NCBI GenBank assembly: GCA_964503125.1 | Contig: CAZCZE010000027.1 | Location: 1 to 64,000 of the forward strand | Direction of reading: 5' to 3' | From: FEN-1219 sp964503125 | Lineage (GTDB): Bacteria > Pseudomonadota > Gammaproteobacteria > Steroidobacterales > Rariloculaceae | DNA: 64,000 nucleotides | Shown: piece after piece, positions 27,899-35,811 of the stretch | Layout of the letters: every line of letters begins with the position of its first letter | Position numbering within the stretch: position 1 is the stretch's first letter | Made by a program: the position numbers and the translations under genes | Notes under the pieces: generated by a model | The model's database searches: none | What the model was told of the DNA's origin: nothing | What the model saw: the letters and a program-made list of their open reading frames with translations, nothing else

Positions 27899-28107
27899 GA
27901 CATTCGTCCGAGTTCCCTAGGGGGTCGTTGCTCCGCTTCCGTGCCGAGCATCGGGAGAGTGGCGCCGACGTGCGCGTGTGTCGGAAAAGTATGCCACCCG
28001 CGGCCGTGCGGCATCGGAAGACGTTCCTGCGTTTTGTCTCATTTTTTCTAAAGGTTCTGGGATGCGACGCGCTCGCGGCCAGCGGGGCGCGACGCTACCA
28101 TTAGCAC

Positions 28108-29031
28108 ATGGCCACAGCCGCTTTAGTGAAGCCGCCCAGCGATGCCGTCGTGTCGATCACGGCGCACGTCCCCGAGGACGCGATGAGCGCGGGATTGCTC
28201 GGCACGGAGCGCGTCGGTCACGGCGTCCGCATTCGTCCGGATGGCTTGATCGCGACGATCGGCTACGTGGTCCACGAGGCAGAGAACCTCTGGATAGGCA
28301 CGCGCGAGACCGTCGTGCCGGGATTCGTCATGGGCTACGACTTCGACAGCGGGCTCGCGCTCGTCAAGCCGTCGTTGCCGCTGTACGGCCCCACGATGAA
28401 GCTCGGCCGCGCCGATGCGCTCGTGGTCGGCGACGCGGTCACCGTCGTGAGCAGCGGCGGCAAGGAACCCGCCATCGAGGCGCGCGTGGTCGCGAAGCAG
28501 GAGTTCGCGGGCCGCTGGGAATACGTGCTCGACGAGGCGGTGTTCACGACGCCACCGCACGACAGCTGGTCGGGCGCGGCGCTCGTCGATCGCGCCGGGC
28601 AGCTCTGCGGTTTGGGCTCGCTCGTGATCCAAGGCTTCGAGGTTCACGGCAGCATGGCGACGGTCAACATGTTCGTGCCGATCGAGCTGCTCGAGCCCAT
28701 CATCGACGAGATCTGTGAGCACGGCCGGCGCTCGGCACCGCCGCGGCCGTGGCTCGGCATGCTCGTGCACGACGACCAAAACGACCTCACGGTCGTCGGC
28801 GTCTACCGCAACTGCCCCGCGGACAAGGCGGGCCTGCGCCCCGGCGACGTCATCGTCGGCATCGACGACGAGCCCGTCGAGGGGCTCGCCAACATGTTCC
28901 GGCGCGTCTGGAGTCTCGGCAGCGCGGGCGTCGACGTGCCGATCAACGTGCTGCGCAACACCGAAAAGATGCAGCTGCGCGTGCGTTCCGGCGATCGCGC
29001 CGGTTTTCAGCGCAAGGGCACTCTGCAGTAA
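28108..29031 (+). CDS. S1C-type trypsin-fold/PDZ protein, probably catalytically inactive
   Basis: 307 residues: a trypsin-like domain (about 10-225) and a C-terminal PDZ domain (AGLRPGDVIVGIDDEPV). No signal peptide. Where active DegP/HtrA proteins have T-x-x-HVV, this has ATIGYVV with Tyr53 in place of the catalytic His. The Asp before LAVLK is replaced by Gly82 (SGLALVK), although Asp80 is close. The serine loop reads HDSWSGAAL, keeping Ser155 but without the usual G-N-S-G-G. I infer a binding or scaffold role. It diverges from the RND adaptor. Confidence 0.8.
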   Translation: MATAALVKPPSDAVVSITAHVPEDAMSAGLLGTERVGHGVRIRPDGLIATIGYVVHEAENLWIGTRETVVPGFVMGYDFDSGLALVKPSLPLYGPTMKLGRADALVVGDAVTVVSSGGKEPAIEARVVAKQEFAGRWEYVLDEAVFTTPPHDSWSGAALVDRAGQLCGLGSLVIQGFEVHGSMATVNMFVPIELLEPIIDEICEHGRRSAPPRPWLGMLVHDDQNDLTVVGVYRNCPADKAGLRPGDVIVGIDDEPVEGLANMFRRVWSLGSAGVDVPINVLRNTEKMQLRVRSGDRAGFQRKGTLQ

Positions 29032-29043
29032 CGGTGCGTCGCG

Positions 29044-29535
29044 CTACTCTTGCCGGCGTCGATACGGGCGGTGGCAACCGGCGCAGCCCTGACTCACGGC
29101 TTGCACCATGCCCTTCGAGGCCTCGAAACCGTTCGCCGCAGCGGCGTCGGCGAGCGCCTGCGAGGCGTTTTGCAAGTCGGCGGCTTTCTGTTGGAAGTCG
29201 GCATTGTTGGTCCAGACGTCCGGTAACGCGGCGCTGCCTTCCACGGCGCTGTTCGGAATGAAGCCCTCGGTGATCATGCCCGCGAGCGTGGCGATGTCGC
29301 GCGAATGCTTCACGGCGATCGCTTCGTCGACGGGGATCTCGCCCTGCTCCATGCCGCGCACCTGCGCCACCTTGTAGGCGATGGTCTGCATGAGGCCGGT
29401 GCGATATGTGAATGCCCTCTGTTCGGGCGTATCCGGTGGGGCTTCAGCGGTCGTGCTACCACCCGTGCCGCCGCACGAAATGACGAGGAACGAAACAGCA
29501 GAAAGACCGAGCAATGTGGCAATTGTTTTCTTCAT
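29044..29535 (-). CDS. c'-type cytochrome lipoprotein
   Basis: 163 residues from ATG 29535; upstream in-frame sequence is unlike protein. The N-terminus KKTIATLLGLSAVSFLVISC ends in a lipobox-like cysteine, so it is probably membrane-anchored in the periplasm. The C-terminal heme site is CAGCH in SQGCAGCHRPY, with a four-helix pattern before it (AFTYRTGLMQTIAYKVAQV, HSRDIATLAGMITEGF), as in cytochrome c'. It is the last gene of the molybdenum-hydroxylase/cytochrome b operon and a likely electron acceptor or carrier for it. Confidence 0.82.
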   Translation of the reverse strand: MKKTIATLLGLSAVSFLVISCGGTGGSTTAEAPPDTPEQRAFTYRTGLMQTIAYKVAQVRGMEQGEIPVDEAIAVKHSRDIATLAGMITEGFIPNSAVEGSAALPDVWTNNADFQQKAADLQNASQALADAAAANGFEASKGMVQAVSQGCAGCHRPYRRRQE

Positions 29536-29629
29536 GGCTGAATCCTCGATGGCCTGCGACGCAGAACCCTGAGGCAGCATAAACAAATCGCTCGCGCGGT
29601 CGCAAGTCGCGGCGCGCGCGGCGTTTGCG

Positions 29630-30040
29630 TCAGGGCCGCTTCTTCGGCGGCTTGAGCGCCTCGTCGACGACGAAGAGATCGGTGAGCAGCGCGCGCAGAT
29701 GGATCGACGCATTGAGGTTGTCGACGAGCTGCGAGCTGATGTCGTCGCGCGCGAGCACGAGGCGAATGGCCGCGAGCGCGATGAGCGCGTCGGCCTCGAC
29801 GGCCGCGAAGAACGCGGCGCTCGACGTCGGCAGCTTGGGATCGAGCGCGCGGGCGCGCGCCTCGATCACGGGCGCGAGGCCATCAAGTGCCGTCACCATC
29901 TTGTCGAGATACTCCCGGACGTTGCGGCCCGCGGCCGCGCCTTTGTCGGTCTCGCGACCTTGCGCAGCATAGGCGAGCATGAACTCGTAGCCGGTTTCGA
30001 TGGCCTCTACGCGTTGCTCGAAGTCGTCGGTCGTCGTCAT
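29630..30040 (-). CDS. hypothetical helical protein in the cytochrome operon
   Basis: 136 residues, no recognised family. It is predicted to be almost all alpha-helical, with amphipathic stretches (FEQRVEAIETGYEFMLAYAAQ, DALIALAAIRLVLARDD) and a basic tail KPPKKRP. There is no signal peptide, membrane segment or cofactor motif, so it should be cytoplasmic. Its ATG overlaps the cytochrome b561 stop as ATGA, so it is coupled to that gene. It may be an assembly factor for the oxidoreductase. Confidence 0.6.
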   Translation of the reverse strand: MTTTDDFEQRVEAIETGYEFMLAYAAQGRETDKGAAAGRNVREYLDKMVTALDGLAPVIEARARALDPKLPTSSAAFFAAVEADALIALAAIRLVLARDDISSQLVDNLNASIHLRALLTDLFVVDEALKPPKKRP

Positions 30041-30720
30041 CGGTCTACCTGCCAGCGCTTGGGGTCATGGTGCTCGGCGAATTCTTGGCGCGTGATCCAG
30101 CCGCGGATCATAGCGCGCGTGAACTTGAGCTTTTCGGGGCGCAATGCGAAGTAGACGTGCATCATCACCATCGTGATGAGCAGCAGCGCCGCGAGCCCGT
30201 GCAGCACGTAGATGATGCCCCAGGCCTCGTCGCCGATGATATACGGATTGCGCTGCCACCAAGGCGTGTCGATGCGCGCGAGCATGAGGCCGCCCGTCAC
30301 GAGCGTGGTTAGGACCGCGACGGCGAACGCGTGGTGAATGAGCTTCTGCGCCACCGAGTATTTGCCGGGCCGGCGCGCCGGCAGCCGGTGCGCAACCGTC
30401 GCACGCACGACGTCGAGAGCGTCGGCGACGTCGGCGCGGCCGAGCCACATTTGACCGAAGCTCCGGCGCGCCACCACGCGCACGACGTGGAAAATGACCG
30501 CGGCCGCGAGCACGAGGCCCGTGACCCAGTGCACGGTGACCCAACCGAACTGCAGGCCGAGGATCGGCAGAAACGCCGTGCCGAGCAGAATCACGACGCA
30601 GACGGCGCTGAGCCAATGAAACAAGCGATCCGGAAGCGCGTGGCGGACGACGGCGCTAGCCGTGCCGGCGCTAGCCGTGCCGGCGATAACCGTGCCGCCG
30701 GACTCGGGGCGTGAAGCCAT
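30037..30720 (-). CDS. cytochrome b561-family membrane protein
   Basis: 227 residues with four main hydrophobic helices and histidines placed for two b hemes: HALPDRLFHWLSAVCVVILLG, WVTVHWVTGLVLAAAVIFHVVRVVA, KLIHHAFAVAVLTTLVTGG and IIYVLHGLAALLLITMVMMHVYF. This is the pattern of the bacterial di-heme b561 / formate dehydrogenase gamma-like group that passes electrons between periplasm and quinone. The N-terminus carries short Ala-Gly-Thr-Ser repeats. It sits between the molybdenum hydroxylase genes and the c'-type cytochrome. Confidence 0.88.
   Translation of the reverse strand: MASRPESGGTVIAGTASAGTASAVVRHALPDRLFHWLSAVCVVILLGTAFLPILGLQFGWVTVHWVTGLVLAAAVIFHVVRVVARRSFGQMWLGRADVADALDVVRATVAHRLPARRPGKYSVAQKLIHHAFAVAVLTTLVTGGLMLARIDTPWWQRNPYIIGDEAWGIIYVLHGLAALLLITMVMMHVYFALRPEKLKFTRAMIRGWITRQEFAEHHDPKRWQVDR
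30652..30696. repeat. three 15-bp tandem units near the start of the cytochrome b gene
   Basis: Two identical units GGCGCTAGCCGTGCC (30652-30666, 30667-30681) and a third with three changes (30682-30696). On the coding strand they give GT-A-S-A repeats in the cytosolic N-terminal tail, in frame. Confidence 0.75.
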
Positions 30721-30733
30721 GGTGACGACTGGA

Positions 30734-30886
30734 CTAGTGTTGTTTCGGAGCGAGTAGCCAACGATAGAGGGCGTGGCCCGCTATAGCTAAGCACCCTAAA
30801 CCGAAGAACACCCACAGGAGATCCCACGACATGCCTTGCAGCACTTCGCGGCCGTAGATGTCGCGACTGACTCGGAATAGCTCCAC
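30734..30886 (-). CDS. 50-residue single-span membrane protein
   Basis: A short gene from GTG 30886 to TAG 30734, in the gap between the FAD subunit and cytochrome b genes. The product has a cytosolic-looking start (ELFRVSRDIYGREVLQGMSW), one hydrophobic helix (LLWVFFGLGCLAIAGHAL) and a short tail YRWLLAPKQH. It fills almost the whole intergenic space in the same direction as its neighbours, with 42 and 13 nt gaps. Subunits of this size stabilise several membrane oxidoreductases (CydX-like), which is the role I infer. The start is uncertain: only GTG is available. Confidence 0.6.
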   Translation of the reverse strand: MELFRVSRDIYGREVLQGMSWDLLWVFFGLGCLAIAGHALYRWLLAPKQH

Positions 30887-30928
30887 TCGCAGCTCGTTCG
30901 GCGCCTCGCGGCGCCGTTGCGCGTCGCC

Positions 30929-31939
30929 CTAAGCGTCTCTAATGGCGCGCGTGACGAGGTTTTGCAGCAGCGGGATCTTGAAGTGGTTGAAGTTCAACGG
31001 CGTGGCGCCCCGGACCGCGCTCTGGCCCGCGAGCGACGCCGTCTCCGCCGTCTTCGCCTGACCCCGCACGACCTCCTCTACCACCGTGAGCCGCCGCGGC
31101 ACGCATTGCACCGCCCCGGCCACGATCCGGATCGCGTCCACGGTCTCCGAGCCCGCAGCTCCGCTCACCTTCATCGCCGCCGCGATGTTCACGAGCGGAA
31201 AGTCCCAGGTGTTGCGGTCCGCGACCTTCTCGAAATAGAAGCGCGCGCCGCTCCACTCGGCCGGCAGCCGAATCGACGTCAGCACGTCGCCGGCCTCGAG
31301 CACCGTCATGCGCTCGATGTCGATGTTCGGGCCGATGAAGAACTCTTCTGCCTTGACCTCGCGTTGCCCTCCTGGACCGACGATGACCATCGTCGCATCG
31401 AGGGCCACGAGCGCCGGAGCCGTATCCGAAGGGCTCACGGCCACGCAGCGGTCGGCGCCCCAGAGGCAGTGCTCGCGGTTCTGGCCTTCGGGCGTATCGG
31501 CATAGCAGGTGTTGCCGCCGGCCCGGTAACAATCCGTACCGTAGCGGTAGTACCAGCAGCGCGCGTCCTGGCAGACGTTGCCGCCAATCGTCCCGGAGTT
31601 CCGGATCTGCGGGCTCGCGACGCGACGCGCCGCATCGGCCAGAACCTTGTAGCGGCCCTGAATGACCGAGCTGCGCTCGATCTCCGTGAGCGAGGTCAGC
31701 GCGCCGATTTCGACACCGCCGTCGGCCGTCTCGCGAATGCCCTTGAGCGCGGCGATGCCGCCCAAGTCCACGACGTACTTCGGCCGCTTCACCCGGTCCT
31801 TGAACCAGTCGAAACTGTCGTTGCCGCCCGCGAGCGCCCAACCTTCAGCCCCGAACCGCCCTAGGAGCTCCACCGCGCCTTCCACCGTGTCCGGCTGGTA
31901 GAGCTCGAATGCGCTCATCATGTCTCTGGACATCGCCAA
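30929..31939 (-). CDS. molybdenum hydroxylase FAD subunit with extra [4Fe-4S] loop (PaoB-like)
   Basis: 336 residues, CoxM/XdhB-type FAD-binding fold: LAGGNDSFDWFKD, YVVDLGGI, GTIGGNVCQD. After that point it has a Cys-rich insertion, with cysteines in NVCQDARCWYY, GTDCYRAGGNTCYAD, REHCLWG and DRC. A similar loop in the beta subunit of 4-hydroxybenzoyl-CoA reductase and in E. coli PaoB binds an additional [4Fe-4S] cluster. It has no export signal of its own and would travel with the Tat-bearing small subunit. It is 27 nt downstream of that subunit. Confidence 0.88.
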   Translation of the reverse strand: MAMSRDMMSAFELYQPDTVEGAVELLGRFGAEGWALAGGNDSFDWFKDRVKRPKYVVDLGGIAALKGIRETADGGVEIGALTSLTEIERSSVIQGRYKVLADAARRVASPQIRNSGTIGGNVCQDARCWYYRYGTDCYRAGGNTCYADTPEGQNREHCLWGADRCVAVSPSDTAPALVALDATMVIVGPGGQREVKAEEFFIGPNIDIERMTVLEAGDVLTSIRLPAEWSGARFYFEKVADRNTWDFPLVNIAAAMKVSGAAGSETVDAIRIVAGAVQCVPRRLTVVEEVVRGQAKTAETASLAGQSAVRGATPLNFNHFKIPLLQNLVTRAIRDA

Positions 31940-31966
31940 AGCTCCTTCGTGTTAGTGGTCTCGCGC

Positions 31967-32626
31967 TCAGGCCTGGCTCAGACGCTCGCCGCCGGCCGCG
32001 CGCATCACCGCGTTCAAGTAGTGGTCGTAGGCGCCGCAGCGGCAGAGGTTGCCCGCCAACGCGTGGCGCACCTCGTCGCGCGTCGGCGTCGGATTCTCAT
32101 TGAGCAGCGCCACGGCCGCCATGATCTGCCCCGGCGTGCAGAAGCCGCACTGCGGGCCGAGCTCGTCGATCATGGCCTGCTGCACCTTGTGCAGCTCGCC
32201 GTTGGGGCCCTCGAGACCTTCGATCGTCGTAATCGGCCGGCCGCGCACGGCGTGAGTCAGCGTCGAGCACGAGTAGCTGGACACGCCGTCGATGAGCACG
32301 GTGCAGGCGCCGCACTCGCCGCGATCGCAGCCGAGCTTCGTGCCCGTGAGGCCGAGCCTGTAGCGCAGCGTCATCGCGAGCGTTTCGTTCGGTGCCGCAT
32401 CGACGGGCCGCATCTGGCCGTTGACGTTGAGCGTCAGCAACCGCTCGACGCCCGCCGCCGAACCTGACCCGCGCGAGCACCCGAGGGTGAAGAGGGAAGC
32501 AGCGGCCGACGCAGCGGCGCCCGAGAAAATCACACCCTTTATGAAATTGCGCCGGGAAGTGGCCTTGGAAACGAATTGATCGAAGCGCGGTTCCGGATGA
32601 CCGCGGCCGCTGGTGTTGTCAGCCAT
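31967..32626 (-). CDS. molybdenum hydroxylase [2Fe-2S] subunit with Tat signal (PaoA-like)
   Basis: 219 residues. The Tat signal is TSRRNFIKGVIFSGAAASA. Two [2Fe-2S] domains follow: a plant-ferredoxin-like one with GCDRGECGACTVLIDG and a later Cys, and a helical one with CGFCTPG and LCRCGAY. The twin-arginine signal places the whole complex in the periplasm, as in PaoABC aldehyde oxidoreductase. A GGAGGGGAGAG ribosome-binding site precedes the ATG, inside a small upstream reading frame. Confidence 0.92.
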   Translation of the reverse strand: MADNTSGRGHPEPRFDQFVSKATSRRNFIKGVIFSGAAASAAASLFTLGCSRGSGSAAGVERLLTLNVNGQMRPVDAAPNETLAMTLRYRLGLTGTKLGCDRGECGACTVLIDGVSSYSCSTLTHAVRGRPITTIEGLEGPNGELHKVQQAMIDELGPQCGFCTPGQIMAAVALLNENPTPTRDEVRHALAGNLCRCGAYDHYLNAVMRAAGGERLSQA

Positions 32627-32744
32627 GAGGCACTCTCCCCTCCGAAGCGCCGAAGACGCGGGAAATCGAGTTGATGCTAGGTGAAAAGCCGGCCCCGCTC
32701 AACAGGGCGACAGTCAGCAGCGCGTGGCCGTGATTCGTGCTCAT
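32619..32744 (-). CDS. possible 41-residue coupled peptide between the Mo and FeS subunits
   Basis: The ATG at 32744 overlaps the stop of the molybdenum subunit as ATGA, and its own stop overlaps the start of the FeS subunit. The peptide MSTNHGHALLTVALLSGAGF continues with SPSINSISRVF and ends VPHG. No Shine-Dalgarno site is visible and no family is recognised. It may simply let ribosomes bridge the 114-nt gap between two subunits. Confidence 0.3.
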   Translation of the reverse strand: MSTNHGHALLTVALLSGAGFSPSINSISRVFGASEGRVPHG

Positions 32745-35140
32745 GCCGTGTTGACCTGCAGGGGTTTGTGCGACTGCGCGCGGCCGCTGGCCGCATTGAC
32801 GATCATGTCGGGCACGACGGGCGTGCGGTTGAAATAGTGGCCGCCGAGCGCGTCGGAGATGGCGCAGAGCAGCGCGGCCGCCGCGCACCCTTGCACCGGC
32901 TCGCCGATGCCCTTCGCGCCGACGGGATTCTGCGGATCGGCGATGTCGACGGCGGCCGTCTGCATCGTGGCCGGCACGTCGAGGTACGACGGCAGCTTCG
33001 CTTGCAGCAGGCCGACGTTGCCCGGCAACCCGCTCTGCGGGTCGTAGATGTGCCGCTCGGAAACCGCGAGCCCGAAGCCCATGACGGCGCCGCTCTTGAT
33101 CTGATGCGCGAGCCCCAGCGGGTGGAGCACGGTGCCGCAGTCCGCGACGCCCACGTAGTCGATGACGTCGAACTTGCCGGTCTCGACGTCGAGCTCGATC
33201 TCGATGAAGCCCGCGGCCAGTGCCGGCACCGTCCCGGTCCTCGGCAGATTGTCCTTCGCGACGCCCACGAGGCCCGTGCCGGCCAGGCCGGCCGCCGACG
33301 CCTTCGTCAGCGGGTTCAAGTCCGCCGCCACCTCGTGGCCGTCGAACTTGCCGCCGAGCTCGATGGCGCGCTGCGCAGCCTGCGCGTAGGTGAGGCCTTT
33401 CGCCGGATCGGCTTTCGCAAACACGCGCTCGCCGCCGATGTCGTAATCGGCGGCCGTGCCGCCCAGGTCCATCGCGGCGATCTCCTTGAGCTTCTCGACG
33501 GCATCCAGCGCGGCCACGTAATTCGTCCGCGTCATCGTGAACGACGTGTTGCTGCCGAACTGGCTCAAATTCCACGGCAGGTGATGGCGGCTGTCGCCGC
33601 GCACGACGACGCAGTTCTCCCAATTGGCCTTGAGCACCTCGGCCGCGACGCGCGACGTCGCGGTGTGCGAGTACGTGCCGAGATTGCCGACACCCGTGTG
33701 GATGTGGATCTTGCCGTCGGGCAGGATGCGCACGAGGCCGTCGAAACCGTTCGCGCCCGCCGAGTGGTAGGCCGTGCCGACGCCGAGGCCGCGCACCTTC
33801 GAGCCGCGGCGCTCGCGAGCGCGGGCTTGGCGTTCGCTCCAGCCGAAGAGCTCGGCGCCGCGGTCGAGCGCATCCTTTAGGTAGGCGCTCGTGACCGTGC
33901 CCTGCATCGAGCCGATCTTGGCCGCGTTGTCGGGGGCGTTGATGCGCCGGATCGCGACGCGGTCCAAGCCGAGCTCAACCGCGGCCTTGTCGACGAGCGG
34001 CTCGAACGCCGCCGCGATCTGGTTCTGCCCGGGCCCGCGCTGCGGGCCGCGCGGCGGGGTATTCGTCTGCACGGGCACGCCGCGGAAGCGCATAGCCAGC
34101 GGCTGGTAGACGAGCGATACGGCCTCGGCCGCCGACTGCCAGTCGTTGAAGCCTTGGTTTGGCCCGTTCTCCTGCACTATATAAAGGTCAACCGCCGTGA
34201 CCCGGCCGTCGGCCTTAAAGCCGATCTTGACGCGCCCTTGGAACCCAGGCCGCGCGGAGCCGAGGTAATACTCCTCGTGGCGTGACACGCGCATCATTAC
34301 GGGGCGGTTGATCTTCTTGGCCATGTGCGCCGGCAGGGCCATGATCGGATACCCGCCGCCCTTCGAGCCGAAGCCACCGCCGCAGAACTCGGACACGTAG
34401 ACCAAGTTCTCGACCTCGGCGCCGACCAGGCGCGCGATGCCCGGCACCGGGAAGCTCTGGCCCTGCGTCGAGCCGTACAGGAAGCACTTGCCGTTCTCCC
34501 AGTAGGCCAGCGCGCTGCGCGACTCCATCGAGTGATGCGCGAGGCCGGCGGTGACGAACGTCTCGTCGAGCACGACCTTGGCGGCCGCGAAACCCGCATC
34601 GACGTCGCCGTAGGACCACTCGGTCAGCGGCGCGCCCATCGGCAGCTGGGATTCGGTGACGGCCGCAAAATCCTGGGCCGTCCACTTGACGTCCCTGAGC
34701 GCGCCGGCACTGGCGACGTTGCCACCCGTGAGCGCGTTCGGGCCGCCCGGGAACAGGCTCTGCAGCGGATCGACGGTGAACGGCAGCTCCTCGTAGGTCA
34801 CTTTGATCTGCTCGAGCGCGTCGCTCGCGAGCTCCTCGGTGTCGGCCGCGACGGCGAGAATCGGCTGGCCGACGAACAAGGGCTCGTTGGTGAGAATGGT
34901 CTCTTGCGGAGCAGGGAAGCTCGGCACTTCGTCGGCCGTGAGCACGCCGTGCACGCCGGGCATCGCGAGCGCCGCGCTCGCGTCGATGTTCGTGACGCGC
35001 GCGTGCGGCATCGGGCTCGTGAGCACTTTCATGAAGACCATGCCGTCGACGCGGAAGTCTTCCGAGTACTTGGCCCTACCCGTCACCTTCGCCTGGACGT
35101 CGGGAGGCGTGAAATTCTTGCCGAGCAAGTCGAACGCCAT
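32741..35140 (-). CDS. molybdenum hydroxylase large subunit (xanthine dehydrogenase family)
   Basis: 799 residues, molybdopterin-cytosine-dinucleotide-binding subunit. The GGGFGSKGG motif near residue 270 contacts the cofactor, and the catalytic glutamate is in VGAKGIGEPVQGCAAAAL near the C-terminus. PPRGPQRGPGQNQ corresponds to the conserved R-G segment. The substrate (aldehyde, N-heterocycle or aromatic) cannot be read from the sequence. First gene of an operon of large, FeS and FAD subunits, a small membrane protein, cytochrome b, an unknown protein and cytochrome c'. Confidence 0.92.
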   Translation of the reverse strand: MAFDLLGKNFTPPDVQAKVTGRAKYSEDFRVDGMVFMKVLTSPMPHARVTNIDASAALAMPGVHGVLTADEVPSFPAPQETILTNEPLFVGQPILAVAADTEELASDALEQIKVTYEELPFTVDPLQSLFPGGPNALTGGNVASAGALRDVKWTAQDFAAVTESQLPMGAPLTEWSYGDVDAGFAAAKVVLDETFVTAGLAHHSMESRSALAYWENGKCFLYGSTQGQSFPVPGIARLVGAEVENLVYVSEFCGGGFGSKGGGYPIMALPAHMAKKINRPVMMRVSRHEEYYLGSARPGFQGRVKIGFKADGRVTAVDLYIVQENGPNQGFNDWQSAAEAVSLVYQPLAMRFRGVPVQTNTPPRGPQRGPGQNQIAAAFEPLVDKAAVELGLDRVAIRRINAPDNAAKIGSMQGTVTSAYLKDALDRGAELFGWSERQARARERRGSKVRGLGVGTAYHSAGANGFDGLVRILPDGKIHIHTGVGNLGTYSHTATSRVAAEVLKANWENCVVVRGDSRHHLPWNLSQFGSNTSFTMTRTNYVAALDAVEKLKEIAAMDLGGTAADYDIGGERVFAKADPAKGLTYAQAAQRAIELGGKFDGHEVAADLNPLTKASAAGLAGTGLVGVAKDNLPRTGTVPALAAGFIEIELDVETGKFDVIDYVGVADCGTVLHPLGLAHQIKSGAVMGFGLAVSERHIYDPQSGLPGNVGLLQAKLPSYLDVPATMQTAAVDIADPQNPVGAKGIGEPVQGCAAAALLCAISDALGGHYFNRTPVVPDMIVNAASGRAQSHKPLQVNTA

Positions 35141-35289
35141 GAGATTCCCCCAAAAAGATTGGTCAGCGGATTCGCACCCCCGGCATGATACTCCGACGCC
35201 GGTGCGGAGGCGGAGTGGCCGCGAAGCGGCGGTTACAAGCTCGCGACTCCATTGAGGTTTCCGCCGCGTAGACTGAGAGGAGCGATGCG

Positions 35290-35757
35290 ATGGACACGGC
35301 CACCTGGGAGCTACTGAGCTACATCGTCACGACGATCGGCTTGCCCGCCGCAATCCTCGTGTTCCTCTACGAGCAGAAGAAGGAGCGCGACAACGAAGAC
35401 GAGGAGGTCTACCAGCTGCTCTCGGACAACTACCAGGATTTCCTGAAGATAGCGCTCGACCATCCGGATCTGCACCTGTTCGCGGCCGAGCCGACACCCG
35501 CGCTCAGCGAGGAACAACGCGAGCAAATGCTCATCATCTTCAACATGCTGGTGTCGCTGTTCGAGCGCGCCTACCTGCTGCTGTACTCGCCGAAGATGTC
35601 GGCGCAGCAGACGCGGCGCTGGCTATCCTGGGAGGACTACATGCGCGAGTGGTGCAGGCGCGAAGATTTCCGCGCCTTGCTGCCGGCATTGCTCGAGGGC
35701 GAGGACCCCGAGTTCGTGACCTATCTGCGCCAGTTGGCGACGAAGCCAGGCCGCTGA
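35290..35757 (+). CDS. membrane-anchored helical protein, 155 residues, unknown function
   Basis: N-terminal membrane helix (LLSYIVTTIGLPAAILVFLY) followed by a charged stretch (EQKKERDNEDEEVYQ) and a soluble helical domain with many aromatic residues (SLFERAYLLLYSPKMSAQQTRRW, WEDYMREWCRREDF). GAGAGGAG lies just before the start, and a TAGACT -10-like box precedes it. Similar short proteins occur next to ion channels or signalling genes, but I do not recognise a named family. Divergent from the molybdenum hydroxylase operon. Confidence 0.7.
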   Translation: MDTATWELLSYIVTTIGLPAAILVFLYEQKKERDNEDEEVYQLLSDNYQDFLKIALDHPDLHLFAAEPTPALSEEQREQMLIIFNMLVSLFERAYLLLYSPKMSAQQTRRWLSWEDYMREWCRREDFRALLPALLEGEDPEFVTYLRQLATKPGR

Positions 35758-35811
35758 CGTCGCGCGCTAGCCTTAGCGAGATTCGTCCTCACGGCGACCG
35801 GCCCCACCACT

